Positions 27,588 through 35,377 of a stretch of DNA of 38,912 nt are shown here, in pieces. The stretch covers positions 1-38,912 of the forward strand of contig CALVWJ010000021.1 of assembly GCA_944366945.1 (NCBI GenBank), given 5' to 3'. The notes beneath the pieces were generated by a model. That model made no database searches. It was not told the origin of the DNA and was given only the letters and a program-made list of their open reading frames with translations. The position numbers were made by a program, and so were the translations under genes. Numbering within the stretch: position 1 is the stretch's first letter; every line of letters begins with the position of its first letter. Origin of the DNA: an uncultured Clostridia bacterium (GTDB taxonomy: Bacteria; Bacillota; Clostridia; Christensenellales; CAG-138).

Positions 27588-28979
27588 TCACAAAATCTCT
27601 GCAAGCCGTTCGAATGCTTCGTCGAGCCGCGCTGCATCCAGGCCGGAATAATTCACCACGATCTCATGCGTTTCCGCCCGTGTGGGTCCGTTTTGATATT
27701 CGGAAAGGAATGAAAGCCGGATTCCTGCGGCCTGCGCCTCCTTAGAAAGGACAGCATCGCTTTTTTCCGTGCGCACGCGCAAGAGGAAATGGAGCCCCGC
27801 ATCCTGCTCGAGAATTTCCGCGCGCCCCGCGAGCGGGCTCCTTTCAATTGCGCTGATAAGCGCATCGCGTTCTGCCCGATAATATTTTTTCATGCGGTTG
27901 ATATGGCGCTCAAAATGTCCTTCCGAAAGGAAGCGTGCAAGCGCATACTGCTCAAAGCTTGTAACCGTGCAGGAATAAAACGAAAGCGTGCGCCAGAAAC
28001 GCTCCATCAGCGCTGGCGGCAGCACCATATAACTGATACGGATGGAAGGCGCAAGGCTTTTGGAAAACGTGTTGGTATATATCACCCGCCCGCCCGCATC
28101 GATGCTTTGCAGCGTGGGCAGCGGCCTGCCGGAAAAGCGGAACTCGCTGTCGTAATCATCCTCAATAATATAGCGTTCCTCCGCCTCGCTTGCCCAGGCC
28201 AGCAGCTCCTGCCGCCTGCCGATGGGCATCACAACCCCTGTTGGGAAATGGTGGGAAGGTGAAATGTGCGCAACATCCGCACCGCTTGCGCGCAGCCCTA
28301 GGGCAGACATGCCGCGTTCATCCACATCCACATACCGCACGGCAAGGCCGTTTGCTTCATAGATACGCGGGATCTTCACATGACCTGGATTCTCCACGGC
28401 ATAAACATGTAAGCGCCCCAAAAGCTGCACGATCAAATTATAAAGATACTCTGACCCTGCGCCTACAACCAGCTGTTCCGCCGAAACGCGCATGCCGCGG
28501 AATTGGAACAGATATTCTGAAATTGCTTCCCGCAACTCCAGCGCTCCGTTTGCGGGCGTTGCGGAAAGAAGCTTCATCTCCCTGCGCGAAAGTTCATCCC
28601 TTAAAATACGAGACCATACGGAAAAGGGAAAGCGCGCGCAGTCCGGGTGGTTGCTACGGAAGTCCACAAAGCAGGGGATCTCCGGCGGCGCGGTTGGCAG
28701 GATTGTTTCCCTATGCGCCGGCGGTTCCGGTGCGCGCTCTACCGCGCTTGCAAAATATCCCCTGCGCGGCACAGCGTAAATATAGCCCTCAGCCAGCAGC
28801 TGCGCATAGGCGTTTTCCACCGTAATAACGCTCACCCGCATATGCTGCGCCAAGGACCTTTTAGAAGGAAGACGCTCATCCGGCGCCAGCTTGCCGGCAA
28901 GAATGTCGGCGCGGATGCTGCGATAAAGCGCAATATAAAGGGGAATGCCCTCTGAAGCGGAAAAAGAATAAGTCAACAT
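27588..28979 (-). CDS. MocR/PdxR-like GntR-family regulator with aminotransferase domain
   Basis: This 463-residue protein has a GntR winged helix at residues 8-75 (PLYIALYRSIRADILAGKL, then LPSKRSLAQHMRVS and VITVENAYAQL) and a class I aminotransferase-like domain from about 105. The pyridoxal phosphate lysine is in NTFSKSLAPSIR, and EDDYDSEFRF carries the aspartate and tyrosine of the cofactor site. Such MocR proteins use PLP or amino acids as effector; PdxR members control vitamin B6 genes. The ATG at 28979 follows AAGGAA; an in-frame ATG eight codons upstream lacks a site. It is divergent from an ECF S component, with a perfect inverted repeat between, so control of vitamin uptake is likely. 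Confidence 0.9.
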   Translation of the reverse strand: MLTYSFSASEGIPLYIALYRSIRADILAGKLAPDERLPSKRSLAQHMRVSVITVENAYAQLLAEGYIYAVPRRGYFASAVERAPEPPAHRETILPTAPPEIPCFVDFRSNHPDCARFPFSVWSRILRDELSRREMKLLSATPANGALELREAISEYLFQFRGMRVSAEQLVVGAGSEYLYNLIVQLLGRLHVYAVENPGHVKIPRIYEANGLAVRYVDVDERGMSALGLRASGADVAHISPSHHFPTGVVMPIGRRQELLAWASEAEERYIIEDDYDSEFRFSGRPLPTLQSIDAGGRVIYTNTFSKSLAPSIRISYMVLPPALMERFWRTLSFYSCTVTSFEQYALARFLSEGHFERHINRMKKYYRAERDALISAIERSPLAGRAEILEQDAGLHFLLRVRTEKSDAVLSKEAQAAGIRLSFLSEYQNGPTRAETHEIVVNYSGLDAARLDEAFERLAEIL

Positions 28980-28990
28980 AGCTTTTCCTT

Positions 28991-29036
28991 CTGGTATTAT
29001 CAATTTAATTTTATTTGGTTATTTTAATAATACCAG
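28991..29036. promoter_or_regulatory. Inverted repeat between the MocR-like gene and the ECF S component
   Basis: CTGGTATTAT (28991-29000) and ATAATACCAG (29027-29036) are perfect 10-bp inverted copies separated by 26 bp of AT-rich DNA. The core ATACCA matches the half-site reported for MocR regulators such as GabR. The first copy is 11 bp from the regulator start, so binding there could give autorepression as well as control of the divergent transporter gene. Confidence 0.65.
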
Positions 29037-29050
29037 TTCTCCCGTATCAT

Positions 29051-29085
29051 TGCAAATGCCATGATTTACGTGGCATAAATTTGCA
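29051..29085. promoter_or_regulatory. Second dyad in the ECF S-component leader
   Basis: TGCAAATGCCA (29051-29061) is mirrored by TGGCAT-aa-ATTTGCA (29071-29085), a nested dyad with a two-base bulge and a 9-nt centre. It includes a weak promoter-like pair, TTGCAA (29050-29055) and CATAAA (29074-29079). It could be an operator or an RNA hairpin just before the ribosome binding site. Confidence 0.4.
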
Positions 29086-29107
29086 CAAACTATGAGGTAG
29101 TTCGAAT

Positions 29108-29650
29108 ATGACGAACAAATCCATCCGCATCCTGGTACTTTCCGCATTGTTTGCTGCGCTCTCTTGCGTAGCGACGCTGGTCATCCAGATCCCCTCTCCC
29201 ATGAACGGGTATGTCAATCTAGGTGATTGCTTCGTGCTCCTAGCTGGCTGGCTGCTTGGCCCTGTACATGGCACCCTGGCCGCGGCCGTAGGTTCCGCGC
29301 TGGCAGATGGGCTTACAGGCTATATGCACTATGTACCAGGCACCTTTTTCATCAAAGGGCTGGTTGCACTCATCGCATGGGCCTTAGCGAAAGCTCTACT
29401 CTCCCGCTTGGGTAGCAAGCGCACGCTTTGCAGGGCAATCTCCGCCATAATCGCGGAGCTCTGCATGGTTGCAGGCTATTATTTTTATGCTGGCCTGCTT
29501 CTCGGTAAGGGATTGGGCGCTCTTGGCGCGGCATCCAGCATCCCGGGAAATCTGGTGCAGGGCGCAGTGGGGGCCATTGCAGCAACAGCGCTTGCCCATG
29601 TGGTCGATCGATACCGCCTGTTACACAGATTTGGTGTGAACGAACTGTGA
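29108..29650 (+). CDS. ECF transporter S component, probably for a vitamin
   Basis: This 180-residue protein has about five to six membrane segments, the size of substrate-binding S components of energy-coupling-factor importers. Family features are an N-terminal ALFAALSCVAT, YVNLGDCFVLLAGWLLGP, and GSALADGLTGYMHYVPGTFFIKGL. S components need a shared EcfA/EcfT module, which is not in this window, so this is a group II type. Its divergent MocR/PdxR-like neighbour points to pyridoxine or a related B6 vitamer as substrate (PdxU-like), but other vitamins remain possible. The ATG at 29108 follows GAGG at ten bases. Confidence 0.85.
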   Translation: MTNKSIRILVLSALFAALSCVATLVIQIPSPMNGYVNLGDCFVLLAGWLLGPVHGTLAAAVGSALADGLTGYMHYVPGTFFIKGLVALIAWALAKALLSRLGSKRTLCRAISAIIAELCMVAGYYFYAGLLLGKGLGALGAASSIPGNLVQGAVGAIAATALAHVVDRYRLLHRFGVNEL

Positions 29651-29683
29651 CAGTTTCAATTTTGATGCAACCTTTTTGCTGTA

Positions 29684-29710
29684 TCCTGCGTTTGAATGTA
29701 TGACGCAGGA
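29684..29710 (+). promoter_or_regulatory. Dyad and weak promoter before the lipoprotein gene
   Basis: TCCTGCGT (29684-29691) and ACGCAGGA (29703-29710) are perfect 8-bp inverted arms around an 11-nt loop. The arms flank a weak promoter-like pair, TTGCTG (29676-29681) with TATGAC (29699-29704). It may be an operator; no T-run follows, so it is not a terminator. Confidence 0.35.
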
Positions 29711-29801
29711 ACGCCAAAAGCGCGCCTGCAGATAAAATCAAAAGGCGTTGGGGTTGAAAGCCCGTTTTATGCCCAAAAAAATTTAGGAGGAACATACAAC
29801 A

Positions 29802-30503
29802 ATGAAAAGCAAGAAAAATGTGCGCGGGGGCAAACTAATCCCTGTAATGGTAGCTCTGGTTCTTTCGGCAGCATTCGTGCTGAGCGGCTGCACCACCGGC
29901 ACGCCCGAAGCGACCCCTACCACGCAGCCCACGGTAGAACCAACACTTGCCCCTACGACTGAACCCACCACCGAGCCTACCACGGATCCTACCACCGAAC
30001 CCACCACGGATCCTTCGGCGGAGTCTACGCCTGCCCCGCTACCCGAGAATGTGGATGGCTTGGCTTCCGCTGAAGAAGTTACGGCCTTCTTGGAAAATGT
30101 GTACGCGAAGGTCGGGGAAGAGAATTTGCCCATGATGCTTCAGCACACCGCGCTTGACCTAACCGATATGGATGCGGTAACCTATAATACGGGGCTTACC
30201 TCGGTCGATGGAATCGATGGTATCGTGGTGTCTGAGTCCGGCGTAGGTTCCATTGCCTACTCCCTCGTTTACATCATGACCGCGGACGGCGCGGATGCAG
30301 ATGCCATCCAGACGGAGCTGATGGAAAAGATCAACCCCGCAAAATGGGTTTGCGTTTCCGCTGAAAAGCTGATCTCCGTGCGTCTTGGCTCCGATGTGCT
30401 GCTGGTGATGGGTGATTCCACGCTGGCTGGCAGCGTTTATGATGCGGTCGTTGAAACCGCCCAAGGCGTGTTCACAAGCGTAGGTGAAAAAGTCGAAAAG
30501 TAA
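29802..30503 (+). CDS. Lipoprotein with Thr/Pro-rich linker, function unknown
   Basis: This 233-residue protein begins with a lipoprotein signal peptide ending LSGC (Cys30). Residues about 31-80 are an extended Thr/Pro/Glu linker containing repeated TTEP and TTDP units, a typical cell-wall spacer. The folded C-terminal domain (about 85-233) starts SAEEVTAFLENVYAKVGEENLPMM. Its pattern (a short helix, then an aspartate-rich turn and a MTADGADADAIQTEL segment) recalls DUF4358 lipoproteins of Clostridia, but I am not sure. The ATG at 29802 has AGGAGG eleven bases upstream. It is a single-gene unit ending in a terminator and is probably anchored on the outer face of the membrane. Confidence 0.85.
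   Translation: MKSKKNVRGGKLIPVMVALVLSAAFVLSGCTTGTPEATPTTQPTVEPTLAPTTEPTTEPTTDPTTEPTTDPSAESTPAPLPENVDGLASAEEVTAFLENVYAKVGEENLPMMLQHTALDLTDMDAVTYNTGLTSVDGIDGIVVSESGVGSIAYSLVYIMTADGADADAIQTELMEKINPAKWVCVSAEKLISVRLGSDVLLVMGDSTLAGSVYDAVVETAQGVFTSVGEKVEK
29958..30014 (+). repeat. Coding repeat for TTEP/TTDP units
   Basis: Nineteen codons encode TEP followed by four TTxP units (alternating TTEP and TTDP), with 12-bp and 24-bp periodicity in the DNA (for example ACCACGGATCCT repeated). The tract lies in the lipoprotein linker and could change length by slippage without shifting the frame. Confidence 0.75.
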
Positions 30504-30528
30504 CTGCTGCGTGAAAGCTTAACTTGGG

Positions 30529-30551
30529 GGAGCCGCATCTGCGGCTCCTTT
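30529..30551 (+). terminator. Terminator after the lipoprotein gene
   Basis: GGAGCCGC (30529-30536) and GCGGCTCC (30541-30548) form a perfect 8-bp GC-rich stem with a 4-nt loop, followed by a short T-run. It lies 25 nt past the stop codon. Confidence 0.7.
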
Positions 30552-30767
30552 CCATGTGGCAAGGCGGCGTCTCAAGTGCTGTATATGCCGCATGTATTGG
30601 CGTAATTCCACCCGCATTGCGCTCAGCGCGTAAAGGCATCTGAAGCCGCAGACAGCGGAGCACTTTCGCCTTTGCAAACGCGTGGATCCCAATGGATTGC
30701 AGAGAGCCGTAAACGCGGTTCCCTTTTGAAAGTCGGCGCATCGCGCTAATAAAAAAGGAGCGTCTTC
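30552..30767 (+). other. Non-coding leader region of the MBOAT operon
   Basis: This 216-bp region before the MBOAT gene has no reading frame with a ribosome site. It can form several stems, including AAAGGC (30631-30636) with GCCTTT (30669-30674) enclosing a CCGC/GCGG hairpin, and AGCCG with CGGTT near 30707-30722. A poorly spaced TTGAAA/TAATAA pair (15 nt) lies near 30725-30751. No known riboswitch was recognised. Confidence 0.35.
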
Positions 30768-32159
30768 ATGCTGTTTTCAAGCATCACTTTCCTTTATTTC
30801 TTTTTGCCCGTAGTGCTTTTGCTGTATTTTCTTGCGCCGCGCAGGCTCAAAAATACGGTTCTTCTCCTTGCTTCGCTCGTGTTCTACGCTTATGGAGAGC
30901 CGCGCCTTGTGGTGCTCATGCTGGCAAGCGTGCTCTCTGGCTATGTGCATGGCCTGCTCATCGAGCGATTCCGAGGTAAACGGCTCGGCCGTGTGTTTTT
31001 GGTATCATCCATCTGTTTTTCGCTTGCGCCGTTACTCGTGTTTAAGTATGCGGATTTCTTTCTTACAAACCTTAACGCGCTCGGCGCATCGCTGCCGCTG
31101 CTCAAGCTTGCCCTCCCTATCGGGATCTCCTTTTACACATTCCAGATCCTAAGCTATACCGTAGATGTTGCGCGCGGCACAACCAAAGCGCAGCGCAATA
31201 TCATTGATCTTGCAACCTACATCGCGCTTTTCCCGCAGCTCATTGCGGGGCCCATCGTGCGCTATACAGATGTAGAGGCCGCGCTGCGCACCCGTACGCA
31301 TTCTACGGAAGCCGTTGGGGATGGCGCACTGCGCTTCTCCATTGGCCTTGGAAAAAAGGTGCTGCTTGCAAATCTGCTGGGCGAGCTGTGCGCCGCGCTC
31401 AAGGCAGCTGAGCCGAGCGTTCTTGGAAGCTGGGGCTACGCCGTATCGCTTTGCCTGCAGATCTATTTTGACTTTTCCGGCTATTCCGATATGGCCATCG
31501 GCCTTGGAACGATGCTTGGGTTCCGCTTCCCCGAAAACTTCAATTACCCGTTTATCGCAAAGAGTGCGACCGAGTTTTGGCGGCGCTGGCATATGACGCT
31601 TGGTTCCTGGTTCCGGGATTACGTTTACATTCCTTTAGGAGGCAGCCGTGTAGGCGCCTGGAAGCACGTGCGCAATATTTTAATCGTCTGGTGCCTCACC
31701 GGCTTCTGGCATGGCGCCAGCTGGAATTTCATAGCGTGGGGCCTGTTTTTCGGCGTGCTGCTCATCGCGGAAAAGCTTTTCTTTGGCCGTTGGCTGGAAA
31801 GGGCGCCGCGCGCGCTGCAGCATGTTTATCTGCTGCTCGCTGCGCTCATCAGCTTCCTCATTTTTGATGCCGCTACCCTTGCCGATGCTGGCAAGGCGAT
31901 TGCCGGGCTTTTCGGCGGCGCGCCGTTTACAAACGCCCAAGGGCTGTATTCGCTTAGCAGCTATTTTGTGGTATTGGTGCTTGCTGCCTTCGGCGCAACG
32001 CCGCTTCCCAAGATGCTCTTTACGCGATTTGCAGCCACCCCGGTCGGAGAGAAACTCACCCCCATCCTCTCCCTGCTTTTTATGGCTGCACTCCTGCTGG
32101 TTTCGACTGCATACCTGGTGGACGGGTCGTTCAACCCCTTCCTCTATTTCCGCTTTTAA
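30768..32159 (+). CDS. MBOAT-family O-acyltransferase (AlgI/DltB-like)
   Basis: This 463-residue protein has about eleven to twelve membrane segments and the MBOAT signatures. Seen are QIYFDFSGYSDMAIGLG (about 231-247), FWRRWHMTLGSWFRDYVYIPL with His275, and FWHGASWNFIAWG with the catalytic-type His315. Members move acyl groups across the membrane to acylate exported polymers (alginate, peptidoglycan, teichoic acid). The ATG at 30768 follows AAGGAG. The DHHW/AlgX-like gene starts 12 bp after its stop, and this pairing is typical of polymer O-acetylation systems. The polymer here is not identified; no glycan synthesis genes lie nearby. Confidence 0.93.
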   Translation: MLFSSITFLYFFLPVVLLLYFLAPRRLKNTVLLLASLVFYAYGEPRLVVLMLASVLSGYVHGLLIERFRGKRLGRVFLVSSICFSLAPLLVFKYADFFLTNLNALGASLPLLKLALPIGISFYTFQILSYTVDVARGTTKAQRNIIDLATYIALFPQLIAGPIVRYTDVEAALRTRTHSTEAVGDGALRFSIGLGKKVLLANLLGELCAALKAAEPSVLGSWGYAVSLCLQIYFDFSGYSDMAIGLGTMLGFRFPENFNYPFIAKSATEFWRRWHMTLGSWFRDYVYIPLGGSRVGAWKHVRNILIVWCLTGFWHGASWNFIAWGLFFGVLLIAEKLFFGRWLERAPRALQHVYLLLAALISFLIFDAATLADAGKAIAGLFGGAPFTNAQGLYSLSSYFVVLVLAAFGATPLPKMLFTRFAATPVGEKLTPILSLLFMAALLLVSTAYLVDGSFNPFLYFRF

Positions 32160-32171
32160 GGAGGCCTGCAT

Positions 32172-33287
32172 ATGAATGACAAACTAAAAAATCGGATCCT
32201 CTGCGCGGCCTTTGTGTTTATCATCGCCGGCGGCTTTGCGTTGCACCTTCTCATGCCGGATAAGGCGCTCTCCATTTCGGAACGGCGTAAGCTGGCGCAA
32301 GCGCCTTCTATAAGCCTTACCAGCATGCTCAGCGGCAAATTCTCTACCGCGTTCGACGATTATGTGCTGGATCAGTTCCCCGGGCGGGACTCTTTCCGCA
32401 CGCTCAAAGCGATCGTGCAGTATTATATGCTCCGCCAGAAAGACAACAACGGCATTTTCCTCGCGGAAGGCAACATCGGGAAGCTGGAGTACCCGCTCTC
32501 GGAAAGTTCTGTGCTGCGCGCTGCGCAAAAGATTTGTTCCCTGCGCGAACAATATTTCCCCGATGCAAACGTCTATCTCTCCCTGGTCCCGGATAAAAGC
32601 TATTTCCTAGCAGCGCAAAATGGCTATCCTGCGCTTGACTATGAAAAAATGCTGGACCTGCTGCAGAAAAATACGGAAGGCGTGACCTACATCGATATTT
32701 TCGATACCCTCTCGGCAGACAAATACTACACTACCGATGCACATTGGCGGCAGGAATGCCTGCATGATACGGCCCTGCGCCTTGCTGAGGGGCTAGGCGT
32801 AGAGGATGCGTTTGCTTGGGACTACGAAGCGCATACGCTGCCCGATTTTTATGGTGTATATTACGGGCAGGCAGCACTGCCTTTCCCTCCGGATACCCTA
32901 ACTTATTTAACCAGCGCCACAACGGACGGTGCGCAGGTGTATAACATCGAAACGCAGGGGACAACCAGCGTCTACGATTTGGGGAAGCTTACAGACGGCA
33001 AAAGCATGGACATGTACGACGTGTTTCTTTCCGGTGCAGCCGCAGTGCTTACGGTTACAAACCCAAACGCATCAGAGGCGGCGAAGGGACGCGAACTCAT
33101 CTTGTTCCGGGATTCGTTTGGCAGCAGCATCGCGCCGCTGCTCCTCGACTGCTATGAAACGATTACCCTCGTGGACATCCGCTATATTGCAAGCGAATTT
33201 TTAAGCCAATATGTGGATTTCCATGGCCAGGATGTGCTCTTTCTCTATAGCACCACCATCATCAACAACAGCGCCATGCTCAAATAA
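32172..33287 (+). CDS. DHHW/AlgX-like SGNH-family protein, partner of the MBOAT acyltransferase
   Basis: This 371-residue protein has one N-terminal membrane segment (about 9-28), so the rest is outside the membrane. The start of the external part has the family-type SISERRKLAQAP. The Asp-His pair of the SGNH-like active site is TTDAHW (187-192), and the serine block appears as LFRDSFGSSIAP (311-322). DHHW/AlgX/AlgJ proteins accept the acetyl group from an MBOAT partner and place it on a polymer. Gene order (12 bp after the MBOAT gene, AAGGAGG before the ATG) supports that role. A terminator follows. Confidence 0.9.
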   Translation: MNDKLKNRILCAAFVFIIAGGFALHLLMPDKALSISERRKLAQAPSISLTSMLSGKFSTAFDDYVLDQFPGRDSFRTLKAIVQYYMLRQKDNNGIFLAEGNIGKLEYPLSESSVLRAAQKICSLREQYFPDANVYLSLVPDKSYFLAAQNGYPALDYEKMLDLLQKNTEGVTYIDIFDTLSADKYYTTDAHWRQECLHDTALRLAEGLGVEDAFAWDYEAHTLPDFYGVYYGQAALPFPPDTLTYLTSATTDGAQVYNIETQGTTSVYDLGKLTDGKSMDMYDVFLSGAAAVLTVTNPNASEAAKGRELILFRDSFGSSIAPLLLDCYETITLVDIRYIASEFLSQYVDFHGQDVLFLYSTTIINNSAMLK

Positions 33288-33305
33288 GCAAGTTGGCCTA
33301 ATTTC

Positions 33306-33338
33306 AAAGGGCTGCCCGGTTTTAAGGCAGCCCTTTTT
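33306..33338 (+). terminator. Terminator after the MBOAT/DHHW operon, probably bidirectional
   Basis: AAAGGGCTGCC (33306-33316) and GGCAGCCCTTT (33326-33336) form a perfect 11-bp stem with a 9-nt loop and a T5 run (33334-33338). On the minus strand it is followed by TTTGAAATT, so it may also serve the convergent degV gene. Confidence 0.85.
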
Positions 33339-33384
33339 GTACAAAAGATGAATGATTGCAGATTATTTTAAACTACGCTTTAAA

Positions 33385-34284
33385 TCAGCGTTTTGTACCT
33401 AAGAAGAATAGTGCCACCGTGCCCGGGCCGGAATGCGCACCGATAATCGGGCCGATAGGGTTAATGATGATCTCTTTTGCACCAATCGTTTCGCGGATAA
33501 TCGATGCGAGCTTCTGCGCATCCTTTTCGCAATCTCCATGGCTGATAAACACAACCTGTTCCTCAGGATTGATTGCGGTTTCCTGCATTTTTTTTGCGAG
33601 CATTTTAATGGAAGCAAGTCGTCCTTGCACTTTGCTTACAGGGATCAGCCGTCCTTCATCATCCACATGCAGAATGGGCTTGATGTTAAGCATCGTGCCA
33701 AAAGCTGCGGCTGCCGCAGATACCCTGCCGCCACGTTTGAGGTGCTGCAAGTCATCTACCGTGAACCAATGGCACAGTTGCGGGCGGATCTCCTCCACAT
33801 AAGCTTTTACAGCATCAATATCCTTACCTTGAAGTTTCTGCTGAGCAGCAAGATATACGAAAAGCCCTTGCCCAAATGATGCGCAAAGCGTATCTACCGC
33901 ATAAATTTTGCGTTCCGGATATTTTTCTTTAAGCTGTTCGGCAGCCATTGCACCAACGCCAAAAGTGCCGCTCAATGCGGAAGAAAATCCTAAATACAAC
34001 ACATCCCTGCCTGCAGCGAGTGCAGGCTCTACCTGCGCGATAAATTCTTCCGTGTTTGCAGCAGCAGTTTTTGCACTTATACCGGCACGCAGTTTTTCAT
34101 AAAAGTCATGGAAGCCCAGCTCCCGGCCATCCAAGTAATGGGCATATTCCCTCTCTTCTACCATCACGCGAATCGGTAGAATTGCAATACCAAGTGCATC
34201 TGCCATCTCCTGCGGCATATCACAGGTAGATTCGGTAAGGATCACAAAATCGTTCACTTTTGTAAGATTTGCGTCATCTGCCAT
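33385..34284 (-). CDS. DegV-family fatty-acid-binding protein (copy 1)
   Basis: This 299-residue protein is a DegV/EDD-fold lipid binder. Members bind a fatty acid and in some bacteria act with fatty acid kinase FakA as FakB. Seen are the N-terminal ILTESTCDMPQEMA, the lipid-head region SSALSGTFGVGAMAAEQL, VDTLCASFGQGLFV, HLKRGGRVSAAAAAFGTMLNIKPIL, and the C-terminal GAHSGPGTVALFFLG. The ATG at 34284 follows GGAGGG; an extension upstream would run into the neighbouring gene. It lies 43 bp after copy 2 on the same strand, so the two are co-transcribed. The copies are clearly diverged, which suggests different lipid preferences. FakA is not in this window. Confidence 0.92.
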   Translation of the reverse strand: MADDANLTKVNDFVILTESTCDMPQEMADALGIAILPIRVMVEEREYAHYLDGRELGFHDFYEKLRAGISAKTAAANTEEFIAQVEPALAAGRDVLYLGFSSALSGTFGVGAMAAEQLKEKYPERKIYAVDTLCASFGQGLFVYLAAQQKLQGKDIDAVKAYVEEIRPQLCHWFTVDDLQHLKRGGRVSAAAAAFGTMLNIKPILHVDDEGRLIPVSKVQGRLASIKMLAKKMQETAINPEEQVVFISHGDCEKDAQKLASIIRETIGAKEIIINPIGPIIGAHSGPGTVALFFLGTKR

Positions 34285-34327
34285 GCTTTTACCCTCCATC
34301 TTTTTAGATTTTATGCGCAACGCCATT

Positions 34328-35194
34328 TTAGCGTTCCGTTCCCCAGAAAACGATTGCAAGCGCGCCAGGCCCTGCATGCGCGCCGGTGGTTGGCTCAAAG
34401 CAGGCCGTGATAATGGAAACACCAGCATATGCTTGGCGCAGCATCTGCGCAAGCTGCTCCGCGTCTTCTATGCAGTCTCCATGGATAATGGCGATTTCGC
34501 CGTTTTCCGGCTGCAAAGCCTTCTGCCCATATCGCTTTACCATTTCGCGCAGAAGGCGATTTTTGCCCCGTACTTTCTCCGCTACAGCTACGCGCCCTTG
34601 CCCGTCAAAATACAGCAGCGGCTTGAGGTCCAAAATGGTGCCGATCGCTGCCGCCATGGGAGGCAGGCGTCCCCCGCGCTTTAAAAAGTTGAGATCATCC
34701 ACCGAGAGGAAGTGGCACATGTTCAAGCGGTTCTCTTCCACCCATTTGACCACTTCCAAAGCGCATGCACCCCTATCCCGCATCTGCGCCGCATGCAGCA
34801 CCATAAACCCTTCTCCGTAGGAACCGGAAAGCGAATCCGCAAGATACACTTGCGCAGCATATTTTGCGTTAAGCTCTTCCGCTGCCAAGACGGCAGATTG
34901 ATAAGTGCCGCTAATCCCGCTTGATATACTAATATACACGATATCATGCCCTTCTTGCAAGACCGGCTCAAACGCATGCACGAAGGTGTCGCTGTTGATC
35001 AGCGATGTGCGGGCCAATGCGCCGCCCCGCAGGCGTTCAAAAAACGCTTTGCCGTCAAACGGTACGTTCTCTTCATAGCAGGTGTAGGATTCTTCCCCGA
35101 TCTGATAAGTAAGCGGCACAACGCGCACGGCGTTTTGAGCCAATGTTTCGCAGGAGAGGTTGCAGGAAGAATCGGTAAAAAGAATAAAATCCAT
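34328..35194 (-). CDS. DegV-family fatty-acid-binding protein (copy 2)
   Basis: This 288-residue DegV protein starts MDFILFTDSSCNLSCETLAQ and has SSGISGTYQSAVLAAEELN, ADSLSGSYGEGFMVLHAA, FLKRGGRLPPMAAAIGTILDLKPLL and GAHAGPGALAIVFWG. These match the family and copy 1 in the same order, but overall identity looks moderate. The ATG at 35194 follows AAGGAT. It is the first gene of the pair, with a promoter upstream, and is divergent from a DUF1836 gene. Its role is probably binding and handing over an exogenous fatty acid; the ligand is not known. Confidence 0.92.
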   Translation of the reverse strand: MDFILFTDSSCNLSCETLAQNAVRVVPLTYQIGEESYTCYEENVPFDGKAFFERLRGGALARTSLINSDTFVHAFEPVLQEGHDIVYISISSGISGTYQSAVLAAEELNAKYAAQVYLADSLSGSYGEGFMVLHAAQMRDRGACALEVVKWVEENRLNMCHFLSVDDLNFLKRGGRLPPMAAAIGTILDLKPLLYFDGQGRVAVAEKVRGKNRLLREMVKRYGQKALQPENGEIAIIHGDCIEDAEQLAQMLRQAYAGVSIITACFEPTTGAHAGPGALAIVFWGTER

Positions 35195-35247
35195 ATGAGG
35201 CCATCCTTCCGCCCGGCAATTTCGGGCATAATCTAGTAATTTGAATT

Positions 35248-35276
35248 ATGTTATCATATGATTTAAACCATGTAAA
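35248..35276 (-). promoter_or_regulatory. Promoter of the degV pair
   Basis: On the minus strand TTTACA (35276-35271) and TAACAT (35253-35248) are 17 nt apart in an AT-rich stretch, about 55 nt before the start of the first degV gene. Confidence 0.55.
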
Positions 35277-35338
35277 GTAATCCTATTTATTATGTTATAT
35301 GTTTTTGATTCCGCGTTATGGCATATGCATGAGGGCTG

Positions 35339-35347
35339 TGCTATAAT
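35339..35347 (+). promoter_or_regulatory. Extended -10 promoter of the DUF1836 gene
   Basis: TATAAT (35342-35347) is preceded by TGC (35339-35341), giving an extended -10 element. No good -35 box lies 17 nt upstream, which extended -10 promoters can tolerate. The ATG is 31 bp further on. Confidence 0.6.
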
Positions 35348-35377
35348 CGAACCAGATAAAAAGAGGGAGAATCCAAT

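Noticed and set aside
29091..29107. GTTCGAAT, similar to a tRNA T-loop
   Set aside because: No acceptor, D or anticodon arms can be built around it; it is just before the start codon of the ECF S component.
29802..30014. Repeats in the lipoprotein gene considered as a CRISPR or mobile repeat
   Set aside because: The repeats are in frame and encode a Thr/Pro linker; there are no spacers.
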